From Flavobacterium cheongpyeongense (GTDB lineage Bacteria; Bacteroidota; Bacteroidia; Flavobacteriales; Flavobacteriaceae): a DNA stretch of 64,000 bases. The stretch spans positions 248,001 to 312,000 of the forward strand of contig NZ_QJHK01000002.1 of NCBI RefSeq assembly GCF_003202435.1, written 5' to 3'. Under the pieces are notes generated by a model, which saw nothing but the letters and a program-made list of their open reading frames with translations, ran no database searches and was not told the DNA's origin. Positions 43,488 to 53,587 of this stretch are shown here, in pieces (position 1 is the first letter of the stretch; every line of letters begins with the position of its first letter). The position numbers and the translations under genes were made by a program.

Positions 43488-45887
43488 TTACTCACCGCTA
43501 ATATGCAGTTCACTAAATTCCTTTTCAACAACTAAAAAATGATTTTCTTCAAAATCAGCAGCATTGAATTCAATTTTTTCATTATCAATTTCAATTTCTG
43601 TTACTTTAAAAGGCAATCCGATAAAGTTAATTTTGTATTTACTATAAGGAGTTACATACTTTCCTTCTTTGTGTAATTGTATGATTACTTCTTTTTCTTT
43701 TCCGATAGTACGGAAAGATAAAAAGCTGAAACGGCCTTTTTTGTAATCATAACCATCCTGCGCATCTTCATAGACTTCTGATTTCTCTTTTCCGGCTTTG
43801 AAATAATAATCAAGCATCAATTCATCAAATTCTAACTCTCCGACATATTGCTGTACAGGATATTTAGGAATAATAGATCCTGCTTTTACAAAAACCGGAA
43901 TTTCATCAAATTTTGAATCAACCCATACTTCTCGCCCTCCTGTTGCAAATTCATTCGTCCAATAGTTGTACCACTCCCCTCTCGGAATATACATTCGTCT
44001 TCCAACAGCATTTGGTTCCAGTATTGGACAAACCAATATATGATTCCCAAAAATGAATTCGTCATTGCGGTAATGGGTTTGTGTATCATCCTGATCGTAA
44101 TATACCAAAGGCTTCAACATTGGAATTCCTTCTTCAATATACTGCCAGAACATCGTATATAAATAAGGCAATAACTGATAACGAAGATTTACAAATTTTC
44201 GGGTAATATTAACCACTTCTTCGTCAAATGCCCAGGGTTCCTGATTTCCATGATCTCCGGAGGAATGCGTCCTGCAAAAAGGATGAAAAACACCTAGCTG
44301 GATCCAACGTGCATATAATTCACCTGTTGGCTGTTCGGCAAATCCTCCAATATCAGAGCCTGTAAAGCCCATTCCGGAAATACTCATTCGCTGCACCTGA
44401 ATATTCGCAATCCATAAATGCTCCCAGGTCGCTACGTTATCACCTGTCCAGGATGAAGTATAACGCTGTGCCCCTGAATAAGCTGATCTGGTGATGACAA
44501 AGGGACGCTTTGGATAAGCAAATCGTTTTACGCCATGATAAGTCGCCCTTGCCATTTGTGTTCCGTAAATATTATGTGCTTTTCTATGACTACAAGGGTT
44601 ACCGTCATAAACATGACGAACATCCATTGGGAAAGTTTTATTTGGTACTTCCATCACAGCCGGTTCATTCATGTCGTTCCAAACACCTTTTACACCAATG
44701 TCCGAAATTAATTCTTTAAACAGTCCTGCCCACCATTCGCGGACCACAGGATTTGTATAATCCGGAAAATTACATTCTCCCGGCCAGACTTTACCTTTCA
44801 TATAAGGACCATCGGCTCTTTTACAGAAATAATCTTTCTCTAATCCTTCTTTATAAACCCAATAATCCTTGTCGATTTTGATCCCGGGATCTATAATTAC
44901 AATCGTTTTGAATCCATCATCGGCTAATTCGGCAACCATTTTCTTTGGATCCGGAAAATAATTTTTATTCCACGTAAAACATCGGAAACCCTCCATATAA
45001 TCGATGTCCAGATAAATCGCATCACATGGAATTTTAAGTTCCCTGAATTTAGAGGTAATCTCTTTTACCTTGCTCTCCGGATAATAACTCCATTTGCATT
45101 GGTGATATCCCAAAACCCAAAGTGGCGGCAATTCAGGTTTACCAGTCAAATCGGTATAAGTTGTAACCACATCCTGCATTTGAGGGCCGTAAACGAAATA
45201 ATAATTCATTTCGCCACCCTCACTCCAGAAACTTGTAACGTTTCTTCTTTCATGACAAAAGTCAAAAAAAGTACGAAATGTATTATCAAAAAAAATACCG
45301 TAAGATTGTTTGTTATGAAGACCAATATAAAACGGAACTACCTTGTATAAAGGTTCCTGGTCTTTTTGATAGGCGTATTGATCGGTAGCAAAATTCTCAA
45401 CTCTTTTTCCCTTTAGATTCAATTGGGTGGCTTTGTCACCAAGACCATAAAAACATTCACCATCTTTGGATGATTTACTCATTTTTACAATATTTCCACC
45501 ATATTCATAGCTTTCTTCCCAATGAAAACCAAGTTCGTCTTCCAGAATCAAAACATCATTTAAATCGTAAATCGATAAACGAAGATCTTCTTTTTTGATC
45601 TTACATTTTACTTTGCTGGTTCTAATTTCAAAATGATTTTCCTCTTCTGTAACTGTCAAAAAATTATAGCCATGCAGTTGACTTTTATCAATTGCATACG
45701 AAAAATCATTGCTAAAATAACCTTTTGTGGTAAAACGAAACCGAATTAAACTGTCCCTGAGAACAGTAACTTTTAAAATTACATTATTGTCTGTATTAAA
45801 AGAAATGGAATCGCCTTCATGCTCATACGAAACGACTTTTGACGGAAATAAATTGCCTTTGTATTCTAATGCGGTATTTATAATCAT
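43488..45887 (-). CDS. GH31 alpha-glucosidase (cytoplasmic)
   Basis: A protein of 799 residues without a signal peptide, so cytoplasmic. The GH31 pattern is clear: PPLWVLGYHQCKWSYYPESK, DAIYLDIDYMEGFRCFTW, nucleophile Asp in GVWNDMNEPAV, acid/base Asp in SSWTGDNVATWEHL, and GMGFTGSDIGGF. It hydrolyses terminal alpha-glucosyl linkages. It lies about 200 bp downstream of glgB on the same strand, at the end of the glgA-glgC-glgB cluster. A role in glycogen or maltodextrin breakdown is therefore more likely than pectin degradation. A 199-bp gap separates it from glgB, so it may have its own promoter. Confidence 0.9.
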   Translation of the reverse strand: MIINTALEYKGNLFPSKVVSYEHEGDSISFNTDNNVILKVTVLRDSLIRFRFTTKGYFSNDFSYAIDKSQLHGYNFLTVTEEENHFEIRTSKVKCKIKKEDLRLSIYDLNDVLILEDELGFHWEESYEYGGNIVKMSKSSKDGECFYGLGDKATQLNLKGKRVENFATDQYAYQKDQEPLYKVVPFYIGLHNKQSYGIFFDNTFRTFFDFCHERRNVTSFWSEGGEMNYYFVYGPQMQDVVTTYTDLTGKPELPPLWVLGYHQCKWSYYPESKVKEITSKFRELKIPCDAIYLDIDYMEGFRCFTWNKNYFPDPKKMVAELADDGFKTIVIIDPGIKIDKDYWVYKEGLEKDYFCKRADGPYMKGKVWPGECNFPDYTNPVVREWWAGLFKELISDIGVKGVWNDMNEPAVMEVPNKTFPMDVRHVYDGNPCSHRKAHNIYGTQMARATYHGVKRFAYPKRPFVITRSAYSGAQRYTSSWTGDNVATWEHLWIANIQVQRMSISGMGFTGSDIGGFAEQPTGELYARWIQLGVFHPFCRTHSSGDHGNQEPWAFDEEVVNITRKFVNLRYQLLPYLYTMFWQYIEEGIPMLKPLVYYDQDDTQTHYRNDEFIFGNHILVCPILEPNAVGRRMYIPRGEWYNYWTNEFATGGREVWVDSKFDEIPVFVKAGSIIPKYPVQQYVGELEFDELMLDYYFKAGKEKSEVYEDAQDGYDYKKGRFSFLSFRTIGKEKEVIIQLHKEGKYVTPYSKYKINFIGLPFKVTEIEIDNEKIEFNAADFEENHFLVVEKEFSELHISGE

Positions 45888-46086
45888 ATGCTGAATGAAT
45901 TAATTAATGATGCTGCCTTTAGTTTCAAACTTACAAAAAAACTTATTAATCCTCTATGAATAAAAGCTTTATTAACGAAAACGTTTTTTATGACTGAGTG
46001 ATAATTTACCCGTCTAAAAAAAATTAATTCGGTAATTTATGACCTGAAAAAACATAAAAATCACAGTACAAAAAAAGACTACTCAT

Positions 46087-47991
46087 TTATACTAAAGAAT
46101 AAACCGTTACACTTAAAGGAGGCAACGTCAATTCGACAGAAAAATATCGTCCATCATAAGGTGAAGATTCTATTTTTAAAATTCCAGGATTGCCTACACC
46201 ACTTCCGCTGTAAAGAGTTGCATCAGAGTTGAAAATTTCTTTTAATTTTCCTTTCTGAGGAATTCCAATTCTATACTTTTCACGTACAACCGGAGTAAGA
46301 TTACAAACAACAATCAAATCTTCCTGAGTATTATTTCCTTTTCGGATATACGATATAACTGCATTTTGATGATCCGAATAGTTGATCCACTCAAAACCTT
46401 CCCCGCTAAATTGTTTTTCGTATAACGCAGGCTGTGTTTTATATAAATGATTTAAGTCGGTAATGATCTTTTTTATTCCTGAATGATAATCATATTGCAA
46501 TAAGTGCCAGTCGAGGCTGTTCTCGAAATTCCATTCGGCTGTTTGTCCAAATTCAGATCCCATAAACAATAATTTGGTTCCGGGATGGGTAAACATATAA
46601 CCGTAAAGCAATCTTAAATTGGCAAATTTCTGCCATTCATCACCCGGCATTTTATAGATAATCGATTGTTTTCCGTAAACCACTTCGTCATGAGAAAAAG
46701 GCAGCATAAAATTTTCGGTAAAAGCATAAGTCATCGAAAAAGTCAAATCATTCTGATGGTATTTTCTGTAGACAGTTTCTTTCTGAAAGTATTTTAAAGT
46801 GTCGTGCATCCATCCCATCATCCATTTCATTCCAAAGCCCAAACCGCCTGTAAAAGTTGGTCTTGAAACCATTGGAAAAGAGGTACTTTCCTCTGCAATA
46901 GTCTGAACACCTTGAAAATTAGCATAGATTACTTCGTTAAATTCTTTAAGAAAACTAATCGTCTCCAGATTCTCTCTTCCACCATATATATTTGGTTCCC
47001 ACTCACCATCGTTTCTGGAATAATCCAAATACAACATCGAAGCTACGGCATCAACACGTAAACCATCAACATGATAATGCTGGAGCCAAAAAACAGCGTT
47101 ACTGATTAAAAAAGCACGTACTTCATTGCGTCCGTAATTAAAAACAAGGCTTTTCCAGTCTGGGTGATACCCTTTTCTGCGATCCGGATGTTCGTATAAA
47201 TGTGAACCGTCAAAAAAACCAAGTCCATGTGCATCATCTGGAAAATGTGATGGCACCCAATCTAAAATTACCCCAATTCCTGCCTGATGTAATTTATCTA
47301 CCAAAACCATAAAATCCTGCGGTTTGCCAAAACGGGAAGTAGGCGCAAAATAACCAACCAACTGATAACCCCATGAAGGATCATAAGGATACTCCATAAC
47401 AGGCATAAATTCAACGTGTGTGAATCCTGTTTCCCTGACATAGGCCACTAAGTCATCTGCGAGTTCCAAATAGGTTAAAAACCGGTTATGATCTCCCCGT
47501 TTCCAGGAACCCAAATGTACTTCGTAAACCGAATAAGGTTTATCCAAAGCATTATGTTCCTGACGAGACTGCATCCAGTTATCATCTTTCCATTTATAAT
47601 CCAGATCCCAGACTACTGAAGCTGTATGAGGCGGTTTTTCGCAGTACAAAGAAAAAGGATCTGCTTTTTCAGTTACGATTCCGTCAATATTAGACTGAAT
47701 TTTATACTTATAAAGAGCTCCTTTGTCTAAATTTGGAATAAAACCTTCCCAAATACCGGAAGAATCCCAACGTACCTGAAGCAAATGTTCACCCTGAGTC
47801 CAGTAATTAAAATCACCTACAACCGAAACAGATTGTGCAGTTGGAGCCCAAACTGCAAAATAAACACCTTTGATGCCATTAACTTCTACCAAGTGTGCCC
47901 CTAGTTTTTCGTATAATTTGAAGTGTTTTCCTGCCTTGAATAAATCGATATCAAAATCGGTAAAAAGAGAATGCGTAATAACGTTGGACAT
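46087..47991 (-). CDS. glgB: 1,4-alpha-glucan (glycogen) branching enzyme
   Basis: A protein of 634 residues, cytoplasmic. An N-terminal CBM48 (GVYFAVWAPTAQSVSVVGDF) precedes the GH13 barrel with VYEVHLGSWKRG, VDGLRVDAVASMLYLDY (Asp nucleophile), TIAEESTSFPMVSRP (Glu acid/base) and LPFSHDEVVYGK (transition-state Asp). It makes alpha-1,6 branches in glycogen. It follows glgA and glgC on the same strand, with a 240-bp gap to glgC. No truncation; the length is typical of the short form lacking an extra N1 module. Confidence 0.95.
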   Translation of the reverse strand: MSNVITHSLFTDFDIDLFKAGKHFKLYEKLGAHLVEVNGIKGVYFAVWAPTAQSVSVVGDFNYWTQGEHLLQVRWDSSGIWEGFIPNLDKGALYKYKIQSNIDGIVTEKADPFSLYCEKPPHTASVVWDLDYKWKDDNWMQSRQEHNALDKPYSVYEVHLGSWKRGDHNRFLTYLELADDLVAYVRETGFTHVEFMPVMEYPYDPSWGYQLVGYFAPTSRFGKPQDFMVLVDKLHQAGIGVILDWVPSHFPDDAHGLGFFDGSHLYEHPDRRKGYHPDWKSLVFNYGRNEVRAFLISNAVFWLQHYHVDGLRVDAVASMLYLDYSRNDGEWEPNIYGGRENLETISFLKEFNEVIYANFQGVQTIAEESTSFPMVSRPTFTGGLGFGMKWMMGWMHDTLKYFQKETVYRKYHQNDLTFSMTYAFTENFMLPFSHDEVVYGKQSIIYKMPGDEWQKFANLRLLYGYMFTHPGTKLLFMGSEFGQTAEWNFENSLDWHLLQYDYHSGIKKIITDLNHLYKTQPALYEKQFSGEGFEWINYSDHQNAVISYIRKGNNTQEDLIVVCNLTPVVREKYRIGIPQKGKLKEIFNSDATLYSGSGVGNPGILKIESSPYDGRYFSVELTLPPLSVTVYSLV

Positions 47992-48231
47992 ATATTTTTA
48001 GTGATTTGTGTCTAGTGATTAATGCTTAGTAATTTTAGTAAGTGCTTAGCAATTTAGTCATTAATTTGTTTTTAATCTTAAATATATAATAATTAGTTAT
48101 TAGTAACAGATTTTAATCGTGGTAAGTAGTCTAAGTTAATGCCATTTTCTTGTAAAAAAGACTTCAATAACATTATTAATCCCTCCATCAAATTCTTAAT
48201 CAGAAAGAACTAATTACCAAGGACTAAAACT

Positions 48232-49512
48232 TTAATCAATTCGGAAATTATCTGGCAGCACCGCACCTTTTTTGACAACAACAATACCGTCTTTAATGGT
48301 GTACAATTCGCTTGTAAAATTTTCCAGATGACTGCCTCCGTTGATGTGGACGTTGTTACCGATGCGTACATTTTTATCTACTAAAGCATTTTTGATAAAA
48401 CAGTTCTCTCCTATTCCAATATGGATTTTATTGTTCAGCTTATCCCTATTCATCTCATCAATATCCTGATAAAAATCGTTACCCATGACATATGAATGCT
48501 GAATCACTGTGCCGTTTCCAATTCTGGAACGAATGCCTACAACTGTGTTTTTTATTTCCTTCGCATTGATGATACAGCCCTCTGAAATTAAAGATTGATT
48601 GATATTTGAGTTTCTGAATTTTGAAGGCGGTAATAACCTTGGACGTGTGAAAATTTTGTTGTCGTTATCAAACAAATTAAATTCAGGTATATCAGCTGTT
48701 AAACCAATATTTGCTTCAAAAAAGGATTCAATATTTCCAATATCTGTCCAATATCCTTCATATTGATAACTCAAAATTTTATGTTTGCCTACAGCTTGCG
48801 GAATAATTTCTTTTCCAAAATCCTTGGTATCCGGATTTGCCATCAAATCTTCTAATAATTGACGGTTGAAAATATAAATTCCCATAGAAGCCAGATATTT
48901 TTTGCCCTGTGCATACATCTGTTCGCTTACTTCCGATTCCCATTCTGGTAAAAGTGATGCGTTTGGCTTTTCAATAAAAGCTTCGATATAATTTTCATGA
49001 TTCGTTTTCAGGATTCCAAATTCAGGGGCATCTTTAGCATTTACGGGTAAAGTAGCGATAGAAATTGCAGCATCTGCCTTAATGTGAGCATCCAGCATTT
49101 CGTTAAAATCCATTTGGTACAACTGATCACCTGAAAGAATAAGAGCGTATTCAAAATCATGTTTTAGGAAATGCGACATACACTGGCGGACAGCATCTGC
49201 TGTACCCTGAAACCAAGTTGGGTTGTCAGGTGTTTGTTCAGCTGCTAAAATATCTACAAATGACTGACTGAAAATACTGAAATTAAAAGTGTTTTTAATA
49301 TGGGCATTCAATGAAGCCGAGTTAAACTGGGTCAAAACAAATATTTTAAAAATATCCGAATTGATACAGTTGGATATTGGAATATCTACTAATCTGTATT
49401 TTCCACCAATCGGAACGGCCGGTTTCGATCTGGTTTCTGTTAATGGATATAGACGTGATCCCTGACCACCTCCTAAAATAATAGCAACGACTCCCTTTTT
49501 GTTAACTTTCAT
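48232..49512 (-). CDS. glgC: Glucose-1-phosphate adenylyltransferase
   Basis: A protein of 426 residues. Nucleotide-binding AIILGGGQGSRLYPLTETRS with KPAVPIGGKYRLVDIP, then FQGTADAVRQ, LSGDQLYQMD, and IEKPNASLLP, with a C-terminal left-handed beta-helix (RIGNGTVIQHSYVMGNDFY). It makes ADP-glucose, the donor for glycogen synthase and the controlled step of glycogen synthesis. It lies 9 bp downstream of glgA, so the two form an operon. Confidence 0.96.
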   Translation of the reverse strand: MKVNKKGVVAIILGGGQGSRLYPLTETRSKPAVPIGGKYRLVDIPISNCINSDIFKIFVLTQFNSASLNAHIKNTFNFSIFSQSFVDILAAEQTPDNPTWFQGTADAVRQCMSHFLKHDFEYALILSGDQLYQMDFNEMLDAHIKADAAISIATLPVNAKDAPEFGILKTNHENYIEAFIEKPNASLLPEWESEVSEQMYAQGKKYLASMGIYIFNRQLLEDLMANPDTKDFGKEIIPQAVGKHKILSYQYEGYWTDIGNIESFFEANIGLTADIPEFNLFDNDNKIFTRPRLLPPSKFRNSNINQSLISEGCIINAKEIKNTVVGIRSRIGNGTVIQHSYVMGNDFYQDIDEMNRDKLNNKIHIGIGENCFIKNALVDKNVRIGNNVHINGGSHLENFTSELYTIKDGIVVVKKGAVLPDNFRID

Positions 49513-49521
49513 TTTTTTTAA

Positions 49522-50931
49522 TTAATTTTGGTTATATATTTCGATATATTCTTGACAAACACTTTCCCAGGAATGATCAGTAGCCATTCCTCTTTTTATT
49601 ATTTCTTTAAAATGATCTTTTTCATCATATAATTTTACCGCACGGTTAATCGAGTAACAAACATCTCCAACCGATGACTGGTCGTGGCAAATTCCGTTTC
49701 CGTTATCGCCAAAATCAATTACCGTATCACGCAAACCTCCTGTTCTTCTCACTATCGGAACTGTTCCATAGCGTAGCGCATACATCTGGTTTAACCCACA
49801 GGGCTCTACTCTTGAAGGCATTAAAATAAAATCTGATCCGGCATAAATCAAATGCGCCAGTTCTTCATTATAACCAATAAAAACATTGTAATTCCCTTTG
49901 TAATCGTCTCTTAATTGTAGTAATTGTTCTTCAATATCAGGATTTCCTGATCCTAAAATCAGAATATTAATATTTTCGAAATTCTCAGACAAAGACAACA
50001 CCGAAGCCTGTGGCAAAAGATCGCCTCCTTTTTCATCGAATAATCTTCCGATAAAACTAAATAAAGGTTTTGCTGGATCTAAATCGAATCGCTCACATAA
50101 TTTTTCTTTGTTTTTTTGTTTTCCAAAATCAAAGTTATCGATATCATAATGTTCTTCCAGCATTTTATCTGTTGATGGATTCCAAAGTTCGATATCTATT
50201 CCGTTTAAAATTCCTTTTGATTTACTTCGGACTTTATTGAATAATGATTCCAGTCCGTTTGCCGAAACATTAATTTCATCCAGATAACTCGGTGAAACTG
50301 TGGTGACAGCATCGGCACATTTTATCCCAACAGCTAATGAATTCAGAGCGTTATCCCACTCCAGAAATCCGGCATGGCGCACATCAAACTCCGGAATATA
50401 ATGCATTTTATCATGACTAAACCATCCCTGATACAATCCATTATGGATCGTAATTACAGTCCTTATACCACTTAAAGCTTCATATTTATAACAGAATTGA
50501 AGCATAAACGGAATTAATCCTGCGTGATGGTCGTGACAGTTGATGACATCCGGAATTGTATTTTCTGCTAAAATCCAGTCTAAAGTGGCGATTTGAAAAG
50601 ATAAAAAGCGTTCAATATCATCTTCATAACCGTATACATTTGGCCTGTCAAACAGCTGTTTTATTTCAATCAGGTATAATTCATATCCTAATTTATCTGT
50701 AGCTTCTTTTAATACATTAAATGGAAACTCAAAATTTCCTAATACAACATTGCCGGCATATACCGTTTCAAAGACATTCTCGGCTTTAAATTTGGTATCA
50801 TAACAGGGAACTACTACCCTGACTTCATTACCTGCATTTTTTTGATATTTTGGTAATGCCCCAACAACATCGGCCAAACCGCCTACTTTTGCCATTGGGT
50901 AACATTCTGCACTAATATGAACTATTTTCAT
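49522..50931 (-). CDS. glgA: Glycogen synthase, ADP-glucose dependent (GT5)
   Basis: A protein of 469 residues. N-terminal AECYPMAKVGGLADVVGALP (ADP-glucose binding KxGGL), TIHNGLYQGWF, KGILNGIDIELWNP, and the C-terminal Rossmann segment LMPSRVEPCGLNQMYALRYG with IVRRTGGLRDTV. It extends glycogen from ADP-glucose. First gene of the minus-strand glycogen cluster, divergent from the alpha/beta hydrolase at 51063, so the promoter lies in the short gap. Confidence 0.96.
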   Translation of the reverse strand: MKIVHISAECYPMAKVGGLADVVGALPKYQKNAGNEVRVVVPCYDTKFKAENVFETVYAGNVVLGNFEFPFNVLKEATDKLGYELYLIEIKQLFDRPNVYGYEDDIERFLSFQIATLDWILAENTIPDVINCHDHHAGLIPFMLQFCYKYEALSGIRTVITIHNGLYQGWFSHDKMHYIPEFDVRHAGFLEWDNALNSLAVGIKCADAVTTVSPSYLDEINVSANGLESLFNKVRSKSKGILNGIDIELWNPSTDKMLEEHYDIDNFDFGKQKNKEKLCERFDLDPAKPLFSFIGRLFDEKGGDLLPQASVLSLSENFENINILILGSGNPDIEEQLLQLRDDYKGNYNVFIGYNEELAHLIYAGSDFILMPSRVEPCGLNQMYALRYGTVPIVRRTGGLRDTVIDFGDNGNGICHDQSSVGDVCYSINRAVKLYDEKDHFKEIIKRGMATDHSWESVCQEYIEIYNQN

Positions 50932-51062
50932 TTAAGATTATTATTTATTAAGTTGGCACTAACCCCAATTAGTATGTAAATTCTATTATTTTTGGTACTT
51001 TTATGTTTTTTAAATTTAGGAAAAAATATGTTAATTTTAACTTCAGAATAAAAATTATCATT

Positions 51063-51926
51063 ATGCCAAAAAAAACACCAAATCCTACAAAATCCCTAAA
51101 AATCCCATTATTTATTATCTTTTCTGTTAAATTATGTGCACTTATTTCCCGTAAACTGGTTACTTTATATACAGCGAAACTTTTTACGACGCCTATAAAA
51201 CATAAAATTCCGAAAAGAGAATTAAAAATGGATTCTGAAAGCATCTGTAAAACGATTCGTATTCCGGCAATTGATAAGGATATTATGGTTTATGAGTATG
51301 GAAAAAGCAATAAAAAAATCTTACTGGTTCACGGCTGGTCAGGACGAGGAACACAATTATTTAAAATTGCCGATTCACTTATAGAAAGCCAGTATTCAAT
51401 TGTAAGCTTTGACGCACCTGCCCACGGAAAATCAGCAGGAAAATCAAGTATTATGTCTGAATTTATTGAGTCTGTTTTAGAAATTGAAAAACAGTACGGG
51501 CCTTTTGAAATTGCTATTGGGCATTCGCTGGGCGGAATGTCTGTTTTGAATGCACTTAAAAATGGTTTGAGGGTTAAAAAAGCAGTTGTGATTGGGAGCG
51601 GCGATATTGTACAGGATATTTTGGCTGAATTTGTTTCTAAATTGAGATTAAAACCTGAAATTAGTGTTCGTTTACGTGATTATTTTGAAAAAAAATACCA
51701 GGTAAAAATGGATGATTTTTCGGCATACAGAGCGGCAAGAGAAGTAGAAATTCCTGTTTTGGTAATTCATGACAAAAATGATCCTGAAGTACCTGTCAAG
51801 GCCGGAATTCATATTCATGATAACCTTCAAAAAGGCAGTTTATACCTAACTGAAGGTTTAGGACACCGCAAAATTTTAGGAAATCATGAGGTAATCAAAA
51901 AAATAACTGAATTCATAATTAGCTAA
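51063..51926 (+). CDS. Alpha/beta hydrolase
   Basis: I prefer ATG 51063 (287 residues) to the ATG at 51003, whose 20-residue extension is basic and close to the divergent glgA promoter; either is possible. The fold is clear: KILLVHGWSGRGTQLF (oxyanion), AIGHSLGGMSVLNALK (nucleophile Ser), HDKNDPEVPVK (Asp), EGLGHRKILG (His). A hydrophobic stretch near the N terminus (KIPLFIIFSVKLCALI) may be a membrane anchor. The substrate cannot be told. The next gene starts 2 bases after its stop, so it is co-transcribed with the endonuclease III gene. Confidence 0.8.
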   Translation: MPKKTPNPTKSLKIPLFIIFSVKLCALISRKLVTLYTAKLFTTPIKHKIPKRELKMDSESICKTIRIPAIDKDIMVYEYGKSNKKILLVHGWSGRGTQLFKIADSLIESQYSIVSFDAPAHGKSAGKSSIMSEFIESVLEIEKQYGPFEIAIGHSLGGMSVLNALKNGLRVKKAVVIGSGDIVQDILAEFVSKLRLKPEISVRLRDYFEKKYQVKMDDFSAYRAAREVEIPVLVIHDKNDPEVPVKAGIHIHDNLQKGSLYLTEGLGHRKILGNHEVIKKITEFIIS

Positions 51927-51928
51927 AA

Positions 51929-52579
51929 ATGGATTTATTTGAAGAAACAAAAGACTGGGCGAATGATTTAAAGCCTATTTTAAAGAAATATAAAGGTAAA
52001 AAACATCCTCTTGATTATGAAAATACATATCAGTTACTGGTGATGGTTGTATTATCGGCTCAGGATTCTGACGCCAATATCAACAAAATCGCTCCTGCTC
52101 TCTTTACTAAATTTCCAACTTTAAAAAGTTTATCAAAAGCTGATGCTGAAACTTTTATGCCTTATGTCAGCAAGGTTCGTAATCATGCAACGAAAACAAA
52201 CTGGCTTTTAGAAATTGCCAAAACGATTCAAAATGATCAAAACATCCCGTTAACCCTGAATGGACTGACCGCATTAAAAGGTTTGGGAAGAAAATCGGCC
52301 AATGTTATTTTAAGAGAAGCACACCAGCCAGCCGAAGGAATTATTACCGATTTACATGTAATACGTGTCGCTCCCAGACTCGGAATTGCAAAGGAAAGCA
52401 AAGATGGCAACAAAGTCGAAAAACAATTGATGGAAGTTTTACCCCAAAAAATCTGGTCTGAAACTGGCATGGCAATTTCTTTCCTGGGAAGGGAAATCTG
52501 CCGGCCACAGCCCAAATGCGAAGAATGTCCTTTGAATCGTATTTGTTATTATTATTTACATCTTAGAAAAGGAATTTGA
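51929..52579 (+). CDS. nth: Endonuclease III-like DNA glycosylase/AP lyase
   Basis: A protein of 216 residues. Helix-hairpin-helix LTALKGLGRKSANVILRE with the catalytic Lys in GLGRKSA, and the catalytic Asp in IITDLHVIRVAPRLG. The C-terminal iron-sulfur loop reads EICRPQPKCEECPLNRICYY. It excises oxidised pyrimidines in base excision repair. The cluster spacing is C-x5-C-x2-C-x5-C, one residue shorter in the first gap than the usual C-x6-C-x2-C-x5-C. All four Cys are present, so the cluster may still form. Confidence 0.88.
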   Translation: MDLFEETKDWANDLKPILKKYKGKKHPLDYENTYQLLVMVVLSAQDSDANINKIAPALFTKFPTLKSLSKADAETFMPYVSKVRNHATKTNWLLEIAKTIQNDQNIPLTLNGLTALKGLGRKSANVILREAHQPAEGIITDLHVIRVAPRLGIAKESKDGNKVEKQLMEVLPQKIWSETGMAISFLGREICRPQPKCEECPLNRICYYYLHLRKGI

Positions 52580-52636
52580 TTAACCTGTATCTTTACATAA
52601 AAAATTATGATTCCTTTATTTTGCTTTTTGAATTTA

Positions 52637-52656
52637 ATATCGTAATATTGCAATAT
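52637..52656 (+). promoter_or_regulatory. ArsR operator 1, upstream of arsR
   Basis: ATCGTAATATTGCAATAT forms an imperfect palindrome 13 bp before the arsR start. The core AATATTGCAAT recurs at 53588-53607. Autoregulation by ArsR is the usual arrangement. Confidence 0.75.
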
Positions 52657-52668
52657 AAAGATTAAAAA

Positions 52669-52995
52669 ATGGGTGCAACTAAAACAGAACATTTTACAGA
52701 TAAGCAAAACCAAATAGCTACCATCGCAAAAGCATTGGGACATCCTGCCCGAATTGCTATAATCGAATATTTGCTAAAAGTAAATACTTGCATCTGTGGC
52801 GACATAGTAAACGAACTGCCTCTGGCTCAACCCACTGTTTCCCAACATTTGAAAGAACTAAAAAACGCAGGACTCATCAAAGGAAACATTGAAGGAAATT
52901 CGATTTGTTATTGTATCGACGAAAAAACATTTGATACCTTAAAGGAATACTTTTCTAAAATTATCCTGACTGTTACAAATCAAAAATGCTGTTAA
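52669..52995 (+). CDS. arsR: ArsR/SmtB family arsenic-responsive repressor
   Basis: A protein of 108 residues with a winged helix: ALGHPARIAIIEYLLKVN, metalloid-sensing TCICGDIVNEL (Cys-x-Cys), and recognition helix AQPTVSQHLKELKNAG. It ends in NQKCC, a Cys pair that may form an additional thiol ligand. As(III) binding should release it from the operators at 52637 and 53588. First gene of the arsenic cluster; the next gene begins 1 base after its stop. Confidence 0.92.
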   Translation: MGATKTEHFTDKQNQIATIAKALGHPARIAIIEYLLKVNTCICGDIVNELPLAQPTVSQHLKELKNAGLIKGNIEGNSICYCIDEKTFDTLKEYFSKIILTVTNQKCC

Positions 52996-52996
52996 T

Positions 52997-53566
52997 ATGG
53001 AAACTGCTTTTGTTATCTGTACAATATTATTACTCTTATATTCAGCATTAGCGTTGTTTGATGGAGTGTATTTACATCTTTATAAATATCGTTTGCATGA
53101 AAATAAAGAGAGTAAATTTGAACATCTCATACATACTATAAGAGCCTTTTTATTTTCAGGTATTCTTTATACATTGTTCATTAGCATCGAAAATAACAAA
53201 CTATTTTTTATAGGCGTGCTATTTATTTTTCTTGACATTTTTATAATGACCATCGATGCATATGTAGAAAAAGACAGTCGGAAATTTATGGGTGGTCTAC
53301 CTCGCTGGGAGTATATTATACATCTTTTGGTAAATGGTTTTCATTTTGCCGGTCTTGCTGTATTTTTAGTCCTTAAAATCAATCTTACAAAAGAAGGCAT
53401 GATGAGCTTGCAAAATAATTTTCAGGAATTTGAAAGTTATAGTCTTTTTAAAATAATTGCTCTAAATATCTTACCTGGTTCAATTTTAATAGGCTTACTA
53501 CATGTTTTAGTTTATATACCTGGATTCAATTTTTACTTTAGAAAAATCCAACTTAAGTGTTGTTAA
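52997..53566 (+). CDS. Four-helix membrane protein of the arsenic cluster, unknown function
   Basis: A protein of 189 residues that I do not recognise. It has about four to five membrane segments (AFVICTILLLLYSALALFDG, LFSGILYTLFISI, FFIGVLFIFLDIFIMTIDAY, LLVNGFHFAGLAVFLVL, LNILPGSILIGLLHVLVYI). Between them are charged loops with His (YLHLYKYRLHENKESKFEHL, RWEYIIHLL). The C terminus is IQLKCC, matching the Cys-Cys tail of ArsR and of the next protein. It is 1 base after arsR and so is co-transcribed with it. A role in metalloid handling at the membrane is inference from context. Confidence 0.7.
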   Translation: METAFVICTILLLLYSALALFDGVYLHLYKYRLHENKESKFEHLIHTIRAFLFSGILYTLFISIENNKLFFIGVLFIFLDIFIMTIDAYVEKDSRKFMGGLPRWEYIIHLLVNGFHFAGLAVFLVLKINLTKEGMMSLQNNFQEFESYSLFKIIALNILPGSILIGLLHVLVYIPGFNFYFRKIQLKCC

Positions 53567-53587
53567 AAAACTTTTTTTTTGCAACAA

